Shown here: piece after piece, positions 9,174 to 18,154 of the stretch
Numbering within the stretch: the first letter of the stretch is position 1
Layout: each line of letters begins with the position of its first letter
Assembly: GCF_026627255.1 (NCBI RefSeq)
Contig: NZ_JAPNLM010000007.1
Span: 62,001 to 126,000, forward strand
Origin: Streptomyces antarcticus
GTDB lineage: Bacteria > Actinomycetota > Actinomycetes > Streptomycetales > Streptomycetaceae
DNA length: 64,000 bases
Reading direction: 5' to 3'
Notes under the pieces: generated by a model
Told to the model about the DNA's origin: nothing
Databases searched by the model: none
The model's input: the letters and a program-made list of their open reading frames with translations, nothing else
Made by a program: the position numbers and the translations under genes

Positions 9174-10478
9174 ATGGAATCGCACACACCGTTCCACGAA
9201 TTCGACGTATGCGTCGTCGGCATGGGGTACGTCGGCGTCACGCTCACCGCGGCCCTGCTCTCGACCGGCAAGCGGGTTCTCGGCTACGAGGCCAACCCGG
9301 CGGTGGCGAGCGAGCTCTCCCAGGGCCGGCTGGTGCTCGCCGAACCCGGCGTGGAGGACCTGATCCGCGACCGTGCCGCCGACGGCACCCTGCACGTCAC
9401 CGCAGACATCCGGGGACACCGGCTCCCGCCGGTCGTCATCGTCTGCGTCGGCACGCCGATCAAGGACGGCAGCACCACGCCGAACCTCGGCCACCTCACC
9501 GCCGCGACCGAGTCCATAGCCGCCGGCATCGACGAGAACACCCTGGTCATCGTCCGCTCCACGGTCCCCGTCGGCACCTCCCGGAACCTGGTCCTGCCGG
9601 CCCTGCGCGCCCGCGTCGCCGAGCCGCTCCTCGCCTTCGCCCCGGAACGGACCATCCAGGGCCAGGCACTCGCCGAACTGCTGTCGCTGCCGCAGATCGT
9701 CGGCGCGGTGAACGAGTCCGCCGCCAAGCTCGCCGCGGACCTCTTCGCCACCGTCACCGACCAGGTCGTCCCCGTCTCCTCGCTGGAGGCCGCGGAACTG
9801 GTCAAGCTGGTGTGCAACTGCCACACCGACCTCATCTACGGCTTCGGCAACGAGGTCGCGCTCATCGCGGAGAAGCTGGGCGTGGACGCCATGGAGGTCA
9901 TCGGCGCCGCCAATCGCGATTACCCGCGGCCCGACATCCACAAGCCCGGCTTCGTCGGCGGCAGCTGCCTGACCAAGGACCCCTACCTGCTGCGGCACTC
10001 GCTGGCCGGCCACGGCCACGTACCCGAACTCATCGGCGCCGCACGCACGCTGAACGAGTCCATGCCGCGCCGCGTCGGCGAACGCGTCCTGGCCGCCCTG
10101 TGGGAGGCCGGCTGCGACCCCGCCACGGCCACCGTCCTGCTCACCGGCTTCGCCTACAAGGGCCGCCCGGAGACCGACGACCTGCGCGGCGCCCCGTACG
10201 AGCCGCTGCTCGAGCTGCTGCGCGGCCGGGTCGGCGAGATCGTCGGCCACGACTTCGCGGTCCCGGACGAGCGGATCGCCGCGCTCGGCGTCCGGCCCGT
10301 CACGATCGAGGAGGGCTTCACCGGCTCCCACGCCGTGCTCATCCTCAACGACCACCTCGGCTACCGCGACCTGGACGCCGACGACCTGATCCCCAGGATG
10401 GCCCAGCCCGCCCTGGTCTACGACACCTGGCGGGTCCTGCCGCCCTCGACGAACGTAATGAGGCTCGGAGTTGCGTAA
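9174..10478 (+). CDS. UDP-glucose/UDP-ManNAc 6-dehydrogenase family
   Basis: A protein of 434 residues of the NAD-dependent family that oxidises C6 of NDP-sugars to uronic acids. The N-terminal Rossmann motif GMGYVG is at about 15-20, and the catalytic cysteine motif GGSCLTKD is at about 261-268. A C-terminal UDP-binding domain follows. The start ATG is preceded by GAGGGGGAAA with 7-nt spacing, better than the upstream in-frame ATG at 9156. The end overlaps the next gene. It is the first of a coherent sugar set that probably makes an NDP-uronic acid for the decarboxylase/epimerase-like SDR and the aminotransferase downstream. The exact hexose is not decided by sequence. Confidence 0.85.
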   Translation: MESHTPFHEFDVCVVGMGYVGVTLTAALLSTGKRVLGYEANPAVASELSQGRLVLAEPGVEDLIRDRAADGTLHVTADIRGHRLPPVVIVCVGTPIKDGSTTPNLGHLTAATESIAAGIDENTLVIVRSTVPVGTSRNLVLPALRARVAEPLLAFAPERTIQGQALAELLSLPQIVGAVNESAAKLAADLFATVTDQVVPVSSLEAAELVKLVCNCHTDLIYGFGNEVALIAEKLGVDAMEVIGAANRDYPRPDIHKPGFVGGSCLTKDPYLLRHSLAGHGHVPELIGAARTLNESMPRRVGERVLAALWEAGCDPATATVLLTGFAYKGRPETDDLRGAPYEPLLELLRGRVGEIVGHDFAVPDERIAALGVRPVTIEEGFTGSHAVLILNDHLGYRDLDADDLIPRMAQPALVYDTWRVLPPSTNVMRLGVA

Positions 10479-11457
10479 GAAGGTCCTGATCACCGGAGGT
10501 GCCGGCTTCATCGGCCTGCACCTCGCCGAGAAGCTCGTCGCCACCTGTGACGTCACGCTCCTCGACGACTTCAGCCGCGGCCGCTCCGACGACCGGCTGG
10601 CCGCCGTGCGCCCGCACGTCAGGCTCGTCGAGCACGACCTGACCACCCCCGTCCCCGACGGACTGCTCGACGGGGACTACAGCGAGGTCTACCATCTCGC
10701 GGCCGTCGTCGGAGTCGTCTACTCCAACGAGGAACCGCAGCGCGTGCTGCGGACCAACCTCCTGTCGACGATCCACGTCCTCGACTGGTTCACCACCCTC
10801 CCCGACGCCACCCTGTGCTTCGCCTCCTCCAGCGAGGCGTACGCCGGCAGCGTCGAGGCCGGCGTCGCCGAGGTCCCCACCGGCGAGGACGTCCCCCTGG
10901 TCGTCTCCGACCCCACCGTGGCACGCTCCAGCTACGGCTTCAGCAAGATCGCCGGCGAACTGCTGTGCCGCAACTACGCCCGGGCCCACGGGTTCGCGCT
11001 GCGCATGGTGCGCTTCCACAACGTGTACGGCCCGCGCATGGGGTACGAGCACGTGATCCCGCAGTTCATCGAGCGCCTGGAGGGCGGCGCGGACCCGTTC
11101 GCCATCTACGGGGCCGACCAGACCCGCGCCTTCTGCTACGTGACCGACGCCGCCGACGCCATCGCCGCGCTGACCGCGCTCCCCACCAAGGAGACCCTGC
11201 TGGTCAACATCGGCAACGACCAGGAGGAGATCCTCATCGAGGACCTCGCCCGCAAGGTCTTCGAGACGGCCGGCCGGTCCCCGGCCACCGACGTCCACCC
11301 GGCACCGCCGCTCTCCCCGGCCCGCCGCCTCCCGGACCTCGCCCGGCTGCGCGAACTGACCGGCGCCGCACCGAAGGTCGACCTCGCCGAGGGCCTGCGC
11401 CGCACCTACGAGTGGTACGCGCAGGACATCGCCGCACGCGCCGCGAAGGAGCGGTGA
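10471..11457 (+). CDS. Extended SDR: NDP-sugar epimerase/decarboxylase
   Basis: A protein of 328 residues with the NAD-binding motif GGAGFIG at residues 9-15, SSSEAY near 120 (catalytic Ser region) and YGFSK near 155 (catalytic Tyr and Lys). The conserved sugar-binding signature NVYGPRMGYEHVIPQF follows. The family includes UDP-glucuronate decarboxylases and 4-epimerases. Directly after a uronate-forming dehydrogenase, decarboxylation to a 4-keto-pentose or epimerisation is plausible. The start is a TTG overlapping the previous stop, with a GGAG-like site before it. The true activity cannot be chosen by eye. Confidence 0.82.
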   Translation: MRKKVLITGGAGFIGLHLAEKLVATCDVTLLDDFSRGRSDDRLAAVRPHVRLVEHDLTTPVPDGLLDGDYSEVYHLAAVVGVVYSNEEPQRVLRTNLLSTIHVLDWFTTLPDATLCFASSSEAYAGSVEAGVAEVPTGEDVPLVVSDPTVARSSYGFSKIAGELLCRNYARAHGFALRMVRFHNVYGPRMGYEHVIPQFIERLEGGADPFAIYGADQTRAFCYVTDAADAIAALTALPTKETLLVNIGNDQEEILIEDLARKVFETAGRSPATDVHPAPPLSPARRLPDLARLRELTGAAPKVDLAEGLRRTYEWYAQDIAARAAKER

Positions 11458-11462
11458 GCACG

Positions 11463-12542
11463 ATGCGCGTGCGCTACGTCCACCGGGGGTACTTCCCGGC
11501 GCGCGCGGGAGCGGAACTGATGATGCAGTACCTCGCGGAGGGCATGGCCCGGCGAGGACTCGACGTCCGCCTGCACGCCGGGCGCCTCGACGAGGACTCC
11601 GCCCGGTTCATGGCGGGCGTCGGCGTCCGGACGGAGCCGCTGCCGCGGGCCGCCGACCTCGCCGGGGCCGACCGGCCCGACGTGGTGCACGCCTTCGACG
11701 CCTTCCACCCCGAGGACCTGCGGGCCGGCCTGGAACTGGCCCGCGCCTGGGACGTCCCGTTCGCCGTCACCCCCGCCTCCGCGCCGGGGGTCTGGCCCGA
11801 CCGGGAAGCCGTGCTCGACGCCTGCCGCGCCGCGGACGCCGTCTTCGTCCTCACCGGCGCCGAACGGGACATGCTGGCGGGTGAGGGCGTCCGGCCCGAG
11901 TCGCTGCACCTCGTCGCCCAGGGCCCGCACCTGCCCGGCACACCGGACCCCGAACGGTTCCGGCGGGCCCACGGCATCACGGGCCCCATGGTGCTCTTCC
12001 TCGGCCGCAAGATGCGCTCCAAGGGCTACACCGTGCTCCTGGAGGCCGCGCGGGCGATCTGGGAGCGGCACCCCGAGACCCGCCTGGTGTTCGTGGGACC
12101 GCGCTGGGACGAGGACTGCCTGGAGCAGTTCGCCGCCCACGCCGACCCCCGCGTCATCGAGCTGGGCCTGGTCGACGAGGACGACAAGCACAGCGCCCTG
12201 GAAGCCTGCGACCTGGTGTGCCTGCCGTCCACGGTGGACGTCTTCCCGCTCGTCTACGCCGAGGCCTGGGCCTGCTCCAAGCCCGTCATCGGCTCCGACT
12301 TCGCCGGCAGCGAGGAGGTCGTCCGCCACGGCCGCGACGGCCTCCTGGTCGCCGCCGCCCCCGGCCCCGTCGCCGGCGCCGTCGTCCGGCTGCTGGACGA
12401 TCCGGCCGAACGGATCCGGATGGGACAGCAGGGCAACGAAAAGCTCCGCCGCGAGCTGACCTGGGACGCGGTCACCGACCGCGTCCACGAGGTCTACACC
12501 GCTCTCGTTTCCGCACAGCGCCACAAGGAGGGGGCCCGATGA
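11463..12542 (+). CDS. GT-B glycosyltransferase (family 4-like)
   Basis: A protein of 359 residues with the two Rossmann halves of a GT-B enzyme. The C-terminal half has GRKMRSKGYTVLLEAA (about 180) and FPLVYAEAWACSKPVIGS (about 260-277), the donor-binding region of retaining GT4 enzymes. The ATG was chosen because GAAGGAG lies 11 nt upstream. A GTG at 11454 overlaps the previous stop but lies only 2 nt from that site. The gene overlaps the next one by ATGA. It probably transfers the sugar made by the surrounding genes to the peptide or an early building block. The acceptor is unknown. Confidence 0.82.
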   Translation: MRVRYVHRGYFPARAGAELMMQYLAEGMARRGLDVRLHAGRLDEDSARFMAGVGVRTEPLPRAADLAGADRPDVVHAFDAFHPEDLRAGLELARAWDVPFAVTPASAPGVWPDREAVLDACRAADAVFVLTGAERDMLAGEGVRPESLHLVAQGPHLPGTPDPERFRRAHGITGPMVLFLGRKMRSKGYTVLLEAARAIWERHPETRLVFVGPRWDEDCLEQFAAHADPRVIELGLVDEDDKHSALEACDLVCLPSTVDVFPLVYAEAWACSKPVIGSDFAGSEEVVRHGRDGLLVAAAPGPVAGAVVRLLDDPAERIRMGQQGNEKLRRELTWDAVTDRVHEVYTALVSAQRHKEGAR

Positions 12543-13294
12543 AAGCAGTCGTACTGGCAGGGGGAGAAGGGCGCCGGCTGCGCCCGGCCACCCTGACCGT
12601 CCCCAAACCCCTCATGCCCGTGGACGGCATGCCGATCCTCCACATCATCCTGCGCCAGCTGAAGAACGCCGGGTTCACCCACGTCACGCTCTCCCTCGGC
12701 TACCGCGCCCACATGATCGAGGACAGCTTTGGCGGCAGCCACTGGGAGGGCCTGGAACTCGACTTCCGCCTCGAGACCGAGCCCCTGGGAACGGCGGGCC
12801 CGCTGGCCCTGCTGGAACCCTTCGAGGACGCCACCCTGGTCATGAACGCCGACCTGCTCACCGACATCGACTTCGCCGACCTGTGGTCCAGCCACAAGAA
12901 GTCCGGAGCCGCGGCCACCATCGCCCTCGCACCGCAGACCATCGACATCGCCCACGGCGTCGTCCGCATCGACCAGGACAGCCAGGTCGTCGACTTCCGC
13001 GAGAAGCCCCGGATGGACTTCCTCGTCAGCGGCGGCATCTACGTCCTGGCACCCGAACTCCTGCGCTTCCTGCCGCCCTCCGGCCGCCACGACATGCCCG
13101 CCCTGCTGGAGACCGCCCGCGCGGCGGGCGAACGCATCGAGGGCTACGTCTTCGACGGCGAATGGCGCGACATCGGCACCCCCGAACAACTGGAGCGCGC
13201 CGAGCGCGCCTTCCGCGCCGACCGGGCCCGCTACCTCGGCGCCGACGAACCGGCCCCGGACCACACCGCCCGGCAGGAGGCCGTACGCCGATGA
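12539..13294 (+). CDS. Sugar-1-phosphate nucleotidyltransferase
   Basis: A protein of 251 residues of the NTP-transferase family (RmlA/GDP-mannose pyrophosphorylase type). The signature AGGEGRRLRPATLTVPKPL lies at its N-terminus, and VMNADLLTDID carries the metal-binding Asp. It is shorter than enzymes with a C-terminal left-handed helix domain, so it is a catalytic domain only. It activates a sugar phosphate to the NDP-sugar that the neighbouring dehydrogenase, SDR, aminotransferase and glycosyltransferase would use. It overlaps the upstream gene by ATGA and the DegT gene downstream by 4 nt. The nucleotide preference is unknown. Confidence 0.85.
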   Translation: MKAVVLAGGEGRRLRPATLTVPKPLMPVDGMPILHIILRQLKNAGFTHVTLSLGYRAHMIEDSFGGSHWEGLELDFRLETEPLGTAGPLALLEPFEDATLVMNADLLTDIDFADLWSSHKKSGAAATIALAPQTIDIAHGVVRIDQDSQVVDFREKPRMDFLVSGGIYVLAPELLRFLPPSGRHDMPALLETARAAGERIEGYVFDGEWRDIGTPEQLERAERAFRADRARYLGADEPAPDHTARQEAVRR

Positions 13295-14439
13295 ACGACT
13301 GGAAGGTCCCCCTCTACCGCCCCGAGACGGGCCCCGCCGAGGCCGAGGCCGTCGCCGAGGTCCTGCGCTCCAACTGGCTCTCCACCGGACCCGTCACCCA
13401 GGACTTCGAAGCCCGCTACGCCGAGACCCTGGGCGTACACGGAGCGGTCGCGGTCAGCAACGGCACCGCCGCCCTGCACCTGGCGGTCCTCGCCCTGGGC
13501 ATAGGCCCCGGCGACGAAGTGATCATGCCCTCCCTCAGCTTCGTGTCCGCCGCCGCCACCGTCACCCTGGCGGGCGCCACCCCGGTGTTCGCCGACATCA
13601 CCTCCGGCGACGACCTGTGCCTGGACCCCGCCGACGCCGCCCGCCGCATCACCCCGCGCACCAAGGCGATCGTCACCATGCACTACGGCGGCCACGCGGC
13701 CGATCTGACCGCGCTCGCCGAGCTGGCCCGCGCCCATGGCATCCCCCTGATCGAGGACTCCGCGCACGCCCCGGCCACCCGGACCCCGCACGGAGTGCTC
13801 GGCACCGTCGGCGACATCGGCTGCTACAGCTTCTTCGCCACCAAGAACCTCGCCACCGGCGAGGGCGGCATGGTCGTCGCGCGCGACCCCGGGCTCCTCG
13901 CCCGGATCCGCGCGCTGCGCTCGCACGCCCTCACCGTCAGCGCCCAGGACCGCCACCGCGGCGGACCCTCCGTCTACGACGTGGACGGCTTCGGCCTGAA
14001 CTACCGGCCCACCGAGATCAGCAGCGCACTGGGCCGGGTCCAGCTCGCGGGCCTGCCCGCCGCCCAGGAGCGCCGCCAGGCCGTGGTGCGCCACTACCGG
14101 GAGCACCTCGCCGACCTGCCCGGCATCACCGTCCCGTTCGCCGGGCGCCCCGTACAGGAGAGCGCCCACCACCTCTTCGCCGTCCTGCTGCCCGACGGCA
14201 CGAACCGGGCGGAGATCCAGGAACGGCTCAAGGGCGCCGGCATCCAGACCGGCGTGCACTACCCGCCCAGCCACCTCTTCACCGCCTACCGCGAGCGGTT
14301 CGGCACCGGCCGCGGCGACCTGCCCGTCACCGAACGCGTCACCGACGCCCAGCTCAGCCTGCCGCTGTACGCGGGCATGGACGCCGACGACGCCGCCCTG
14401 GTCGTCGAGGCGGTGAGGCAGGCATGGCCGGCGCCGTAG
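13291..14439 (+). CDS. DegT/DnrJ/EryC1/StrS sugar aminotransferase
   Basis: A PLP-dependent aminotransferase of 382 residues. The aldimine-forming lysine is K185 in FFATKNLATGEGG, and the early motifs LSTGPVTQDFE and SNGTAALHLA are typical of keto-sugar aminotransferases. It should install an amino group on an NDP-keto-sugar from the preceding SDR, using Glu or Gln as donor. Taken with its neighbours, the cluster most likely makes an aminosugar. The gene overlaps both neighbours (4 nt upstream, 16 nt with the next start), which fits strict co-expression. Confidence 0.88.
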   Translation: MNDWKVPLYRPETGPAEAEAVAEVLRSNWLSTGPVTQDFEARYAETLGVHGAVAVSNGTAALHLAVLALGIGPGDEVIMPSLSFVSAAATVTLAGATPVFADITSGDDLCLDPADAARRITPRTKAIVTMHYGGHAADLTALAELARAHGIPLIEDSAHAPATRTPHGVLGTVGDIGCYSFFATKNLATGEGGMVVARDPGLLARIRALRSHALTVSAQDRHRGGPSVYDVDGFGLNYRPTEISSALGRVQLAGLPAAQERRQAVVRHYREHLADLPGITVPFAGRPVQESAHHLFAVLLPDGTNRAEIQERLKGAGIQTGVHYPPSHLFTAYRERFGTGRGDLPVTERVTDAQLSLPLYAGMDADDAALVVEAVRQAWPAP

Positions 14440-16361
14440 CCCCCACGACCCGCCTCACCCTCGCCGGCGGCGCCCTGCACCGCGAGGGCCGCCCGTTCTT
14501 CGCCGCCGGGTTCAACTACCACCCCTCACGGGCCGGCTGCGCCTACTGGGAGAAGTGGGATCCCGAGGTCCTGGACGCCGACTTCCGCCGGATGGCCGAA
14601 CTCGGCTTCAACACCGTCCGGTTCTTCGTCTTCTGGGCCGACTTCGAACCCGCCGAAGGCGTGTACGACACCGAGAAGACCGGCCGGCTGCGCGAACTGG
14701 CCCGGATCGCCGAGCGCCACGGGCTGTACTGCCTGCCGTCGCTGCTCACCATCTGGATGAACGGCCAGCGGTTCGACCCCCCGTGGCGCGGCGGCCGCGA
14801 CCTGTGGCACGACGAGGCCATGGTCGAGCGCCAGCGCGCCTTCGTCGAGCACATCGCGGGAGCACTGGCCGACGCCCCGAACGTCCTCGCCTACGACCTG
14901 GGCGACGAGGTCATCCACGTGGACTCCGCGGCGTCCGCCGCCCTCTCCCCCGAGGAGGTCCGCCGCTGGTGGGCGCTGCTCGCCGCGGCGATCCGCGGAG
15001 CCGACCGCGCCGCCCTGGTCCTCCAGGCCAACGAGGCCAGCGCGGTCACCGGCGGCCACGCCTTCCGCCCCGAGAACGCGGGCCCGCTCGACCTCGTCGG
15101 CCTGCACGGCTTCCCCGTGTGGACCCCCTTCCACATCGAGGCCGTCGACTCGGTCAAGGCCAGCTCGTTCGTCCCCTACCTGGTCCGCCGGGGCCGCGCC
15201 GAGACGGCCGTACTCGTCGACGAGCTCGGCAGCTACGGGTGCGACGAGGCCACGGCCGCCCGCTACCTGCGGGCCACCGCGCACAGCGCCTTCGCGGCCG
15301 GCGCGGCCGGCACCGCCGTGTGGTGCTGGCAGGACTTCACCACGCAGGACAAGCCCTACGCGCTGCGGCCCAACGAGCGCTTCGTCGGGCTCGTGGACGC
15401 CGACGGCAGGCTCAAGCCCGCCATGGACGCCTACCGGGAGTTCGCGGCCCGGGCCACCGGCGAACTCGCCGGCTTCACCCCCGGCCCGCCCGCCGTCGGC
15501 GTCTTCCTGCCCGAGGCCGACCCCGGCGACGCCGCCTACCTCGCCACCGGCGGCTCCGGCGAGGCCGCCGGCTTCTACGCCCATCTGCTGCTCCAGCGCG
15601 CCCACCTGCCCTACGCGTTCGCACGGCCGGACGCCCTGGACCGGCACGCCCTGGTCGTCTGCCCCTCCGTACGGCACCTTTCCCTGCCCGACCAGCAGCG
15701 GCTGACGGCGTACGTGGCCGGCGGCGGCACCCTGCTCTACACCACGGGGGACCTGCTCCACGCCTTCGGCGGCGAGGAACTGTTCGGCGTCCGGATCCGC
15801 GACTACACCCTCGACCCGGCGGCCGCCGACTCCTTCACCTGGCAGGGCATCCGCTACCCCGTGCACCGCCCGCCCGGCCAGATCCCGGTCCTGGAGTCCG
15901 TCGGCGCCGACGTCCTCGCCGCCTTCCCCTCGGGCGCGCCCGCGCTGACCCGCAACCGGCACGGCCTGGGCACCGCCTACCACCTGAGCGCCCCGCTGGA
16001 AGAGGGCATCAATGCCCCCTACCGGCTGGAGGAGGCGCCCTGGCACCTGCTGTACGCGGGACTCGCCCGGGCCGCCGGCATCGAACCGGAGATCACCGCG
16101 GACGAGCCGGCCGTCGAGACGACCGTCCTGCACCGGGGCGACGAGCGCTGCGCCGTCGTGGTCAACCACGCGCCCGTCGCCGTACGCACCACCCTGCTCC
16201 GGGCCGGAGCCCCGGCGGGACCCGCCACCGAGGTCGTCCTGGAACCCAAGGGCGTACGCCTCGTCCACTGGCACGCAGGAACCGCGGGAAGCACCGGAAC
16301 CGCGGGAAGCACCGGAACCGCAGGAACCACCGGAACCGCAGGAACCACCGGAACCGCCTGA
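14424..16361 (+). CDS. Glycoside hydrolase (clan GH-A, GH5/GH42-like)
   Basis: A protein of 645 residues. An N-terminal TIM barrel begins with FFAAGFNYHPSRAG. The likely acid/base Glu is E162 (DLGDEV) and the nucleophile E267 (VDELGSYG). From about 350 a beta-galactosidase trimerisation/GATase-like region follows (GGGTLLYTTGDLLHAFGG), then a beta domain. The protein ends in a Gly-Thr-Ala tail encoded by an 18-bp tandem repeat. No signal peptide is visible, so it appears cytosolic. The start lies inside the end of the aminotransferase gene. In the cluster it may trim or remove a sugar from an intermediate or pro-drug. Substrate unknown. Confidence 0.78.
   Translation: MAGAVAPTTRLTLAGGALHREGRPFFAAGFNYHPSRAGCAYWEKWDPEVLDADFRRMAELGFNTVRFFVFWADFEPAEGVYDTEKTGRLRELARIAERHGLYCLPSLLTIWMNGQRFDPPWRGGRDLWHDEAMVERQRAFVEHIAGALADAPNVLAYDLGDEVIHVDSAASAALSPEEVRRWWALLAAAIRGADRAALVLQANEASAVTGGHAFRPENAGPLDLVGLHGFPVWTPFHIEAVDSVKASSFVPYLVRRGRAETAVLVDELGSYGCDEATAARYLRATAHSAFAAGAAGTAVWCWQDFTTQDKPYALRPNERFVGLVDADGRLKPAMDAYREFAARATGELAGFTPGPPAVGVFLPEADPGDAAYLATGGSGEAAGFYAHLLLQRAHLPYAFARPDALDRHALVVCPSVRHLSLPDQQRLTAYVAGGGTLLYTTGDLLHAFGGEELFGVRIRDYTLDPAAADSFTWQGIRYPVHRPPGQIPVLESVGADVLAAFPSGAPALTRNRHGLGTAYHLSAPLEEGINAPYRLEEAPWHLLYAGLARAAGIEPEITADEPAVETTVLHRGDERCAVVVNHAPVAVRTTLLRAGAPAGPATEVVLEPKGVRLVHWHAGTAGSTGTAGSTGTAGTTGTAGTTGTA
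16278..16349 (+). repeat. Four tandem 18-bp repeats at gene 3' end
   Basis: There are two copies of GGAACCGCGGGAAGCACC followed by two of GGAACCGCAGGAACCACC. They encode GTAGST/GTAGTT units of the hydrolase tail, and a partial fifth unit contains the stop codon. The 2+2 pattern suggests stepwise duplication by replication slippage. Confidence 0.9.
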
Positions 16362-16392
16362 ACCACCCCCGCACCGAACGGAACGGCCCCAC

Positions 16393-17250
16393 GTGATCAT
16401 CGATTCCCATGTCCACGCCGGTGAGTACCACCGCCACTACACCGCCGAGTTCGCGGACCAGATGATGGCGACCACCGGAATGCCACCGCAGTCCCTGTCG
16501 GCTCCCGAGGCCAAGCTGATCGCGGAGATGGACGCCGCCGGGGTCGACACGGCGTTCCTGCTGGCCTTCGAGGTCAGCCGGGTCGAGGGCTTCTCCGTGC
16601 CGAACGAGTTCGTCGCCGCGATGTGCGCCCGACACCCCGGCCGGTTCGTCGGCTTCGCCTCGGTGGACGCCGGCCGCCCCGGAGCCGCCGCCGACCTCCG
16701 GCACGCGGTGGCAGACCTGGGCCTGCGCGGGCTGAAGACCGCCCCCTGCTACCTGCGGATGTCCCCGGCCGACCCGCTCTGGTACGACGTGTACGCCACG
16801 GCCGAGGAGCTGGGCCTCCCGGTGCTGGTGCACACCGGGTACACCCCGTCGAAGAAGGCCGACGCCCGGTACTTCTCCCCGCTGCTCCTGGAGCCGGTCG
16901 CCCGCGACTTCCCCGGGCTCACCCTGATCCTCGCCCACCTGGGCACCCCGTGGACCGGCCCGTGCGTCGAGCTGCTGGCCCGGCACGCCAACCTCTACGC
17001 CGACCTCTCGATCTTCGGGTCGTACCGGCCGGCCCCCACGGTGGCCGCGGCGCTCGCGCACGCCCGCAAGGCCGGCGTGCTGGACCGGCTGCTGTGGGGC
17101 ACCGACTACCCGTTCGCCACGATGACCGACTCGGTGGCCCGGATGGCCGAGCTGGCCCGGGACCCGGAGCCGTGGCCCGACGGCGCCCCGCTGACCCCCG
17201 GGGAGCACCTGGCGCTGATGGGCGGCACCGCGGCACGGCTCCTCGGATGA
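16393..17250 (+). CDS. Amidohydrolase-2 family metal-dependent hydrolase
   Basis: A protein of 285 residues, a compact TIM-barrel amidohydrolase (COG2159/PF04909 type). The N-terminal metal motif IDSHVH is at residues 3-8. VLVHTGYTP (third His), LAHLGTPW (fourth His) and LLWGTDYPF (catalytic Asp) follow in the usual order. The family includes hydrolases and decarboxylases such as ACMSD-like and resorcylate decarboxylases. The start GTG lies 32 nt after the hydrolase stop. It is the last gene of the left operon, ending 10 nt before the convergent thioesterase gene. Its substrate is probably a pathway intermediate, either amide cleavage or decarboxylation. Confidence 0.8.
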   Translation: MIIDSHVHAGEYHRHYTAEFADQMMATTGMPPQSLSAPEAKLIAEMDAAGVDTAFLLAFEVSRVEGFSVPNEFVAAMCARHPGRFVGFASVDAGRPGAAADLRHAVADLGLRGLKTAPCYLRMSPADPLWYDVYATAEELGLPVLVHTGYTPSKKADARYFSPLLLEPVARDFPGLTLILAHLGTPWTGPCVELLARHANLYADLSIFGSYRPAPTVAAALAHARKAGVLDRLLWGTDYPFATMTDSVARMAELARDPEPWPDGAPLTPGEHLALMGGTAARLLG

Positions 17251-17260
17251 CGGGCCCCGG

Positions 17261-18028
17261 TCAGCCGTGCAGCGGGGCGCCCGCCAGGTGAGCGCCGACC
17301 AGGGGAACGAGTTCCTCCCGGTGCTCCACGAGGTAGAAGTGCCCGCCGGGGAAGACGCGCTGCCGCGCGTCCGCGGTGGTCAGCTCCGCCCAGCCGGCGA
17401 GTTCCCCGACCGGGCAGGCCGGGTCGCTGTCCCCGCCGAGGGCGGTCACCGGGGCGGACAGCGGCACCGGCCGCTCCGGGCGGTACGCGTTGATCAGCCG
17501 GTGGTCCGCGCGCAGCGACGGCAGCAGCAGAGGCAGCAGGTCGGGGTCGTCGTAGGCGGCGGCGTCCTGCGCACCGAGCCGGCGCACCGAAGCCACCAGC
17601 CCCGCGTCGTCCGGCGGCCGGACGGGTCCGGGCGCCACCCGGTGCGGCGCGGCCCGGCCCGAGGCGAACAGCCGCTCCAGCACGAGCCCGCTGCGCCGCT
17701 CCAGCCTCAGGGCCACCTCGTACGCCACCGAGGAGCCCATGCTGTGGCCGAAGAAGGCCAGCGGCAGCCCCAGGTACGGGGCCAGGGCCGCCGCGATCCG
17801 GTCCGCCAGCTCCGCCATGTCCTCCACGCAGCGTTCCTTCATCCGGTTCTGCCGGCCCGGATACTGCACCGCCAGCAGATCCACCCCGGGCGGCAGCAGC
17901 GGGCCCCAGTCGCGGTACGCGCTCGCCGCGCCCCCGGCGTGGGGAAAGCAGACCAGCCGGACGTGCGGGGCCGGCGCCTGCCGGTGCCTGAACCACTGCT
18001 CCGCTTCGGGAGCCCCATGGAGCGCCAC
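17261..18028 (-). CDS. Type II (editing) thioesterase
   Basis: An alpha/beta hydrolase of 255 residues with the thioesterase pattern FPHAGGAASAYRDW near the start, GHSMGSS (nucleophile Ser near 96) and GGHFYLVEH (catalytic His). Such stand-alone enzymes clear misloaded or stalled acyl groups from carrier domains. The start is the GTG 5 nt after a near-perfect AAGGAGG. Longer in-frame starts would put that site inside the gene. It is the only thioesterase in the window and is not fused to an NRPS. A product-releasing domain may lie left of the window, or release may use another mechanism. Confidence 0.9.
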   Translation of the reverse strand: MALHGAPEAEQWFRHRQAPAPHVRLVCFPHAGGAASAYRDWGPLLPPGVDLLAVQYPGRQNRMKERCVEDMAELADRIAAALAPYLGLPLAFFGHSMGSSVAYEVALRLERRSGLVLERLFASGRAAPHRVAPGPVRPPDDAGLVASVRRLGAQDAAAYDDPDLLPLLLPSLRADHRLINAYRPERPVPLSAPVTALGGDSDPACPVGELAGWAELTTADARQRVFPGGHFYLVEHREELVPLVGAHLAGAPLHG

Positions 18029-18154
18029 GCCAACCTCCTTGTTGCCCGGTGCCGTTCGCTCCACAGCCTAGGCGGTGTCCGCACCGCCGGGACCCCTCAC
18101 CCCGTCCGCCCGCCCCGCGTCCCGCGGGGCCCCGTAAGACCGGCAGGTGACGCC
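18029..18154. promoter_or_regulatory. Divergent control region, thioesterase/aminotransferase
   Basis: A 126-bp gap between the diverging thioesterase and aminotransferase genes. It must hold both promoters if these genes are transcribed separately. Apart from the AAGGAGG site of the thioesterase at its left edge, no clear promoter boxes or dyads were recognised. Confidence 0.35.

Noticed and set aside
16278..16349. CRISPR-like repeat array
   Set aside because: The units are directly contiguous 18-mers in frame inside a coding region, with no spacers.
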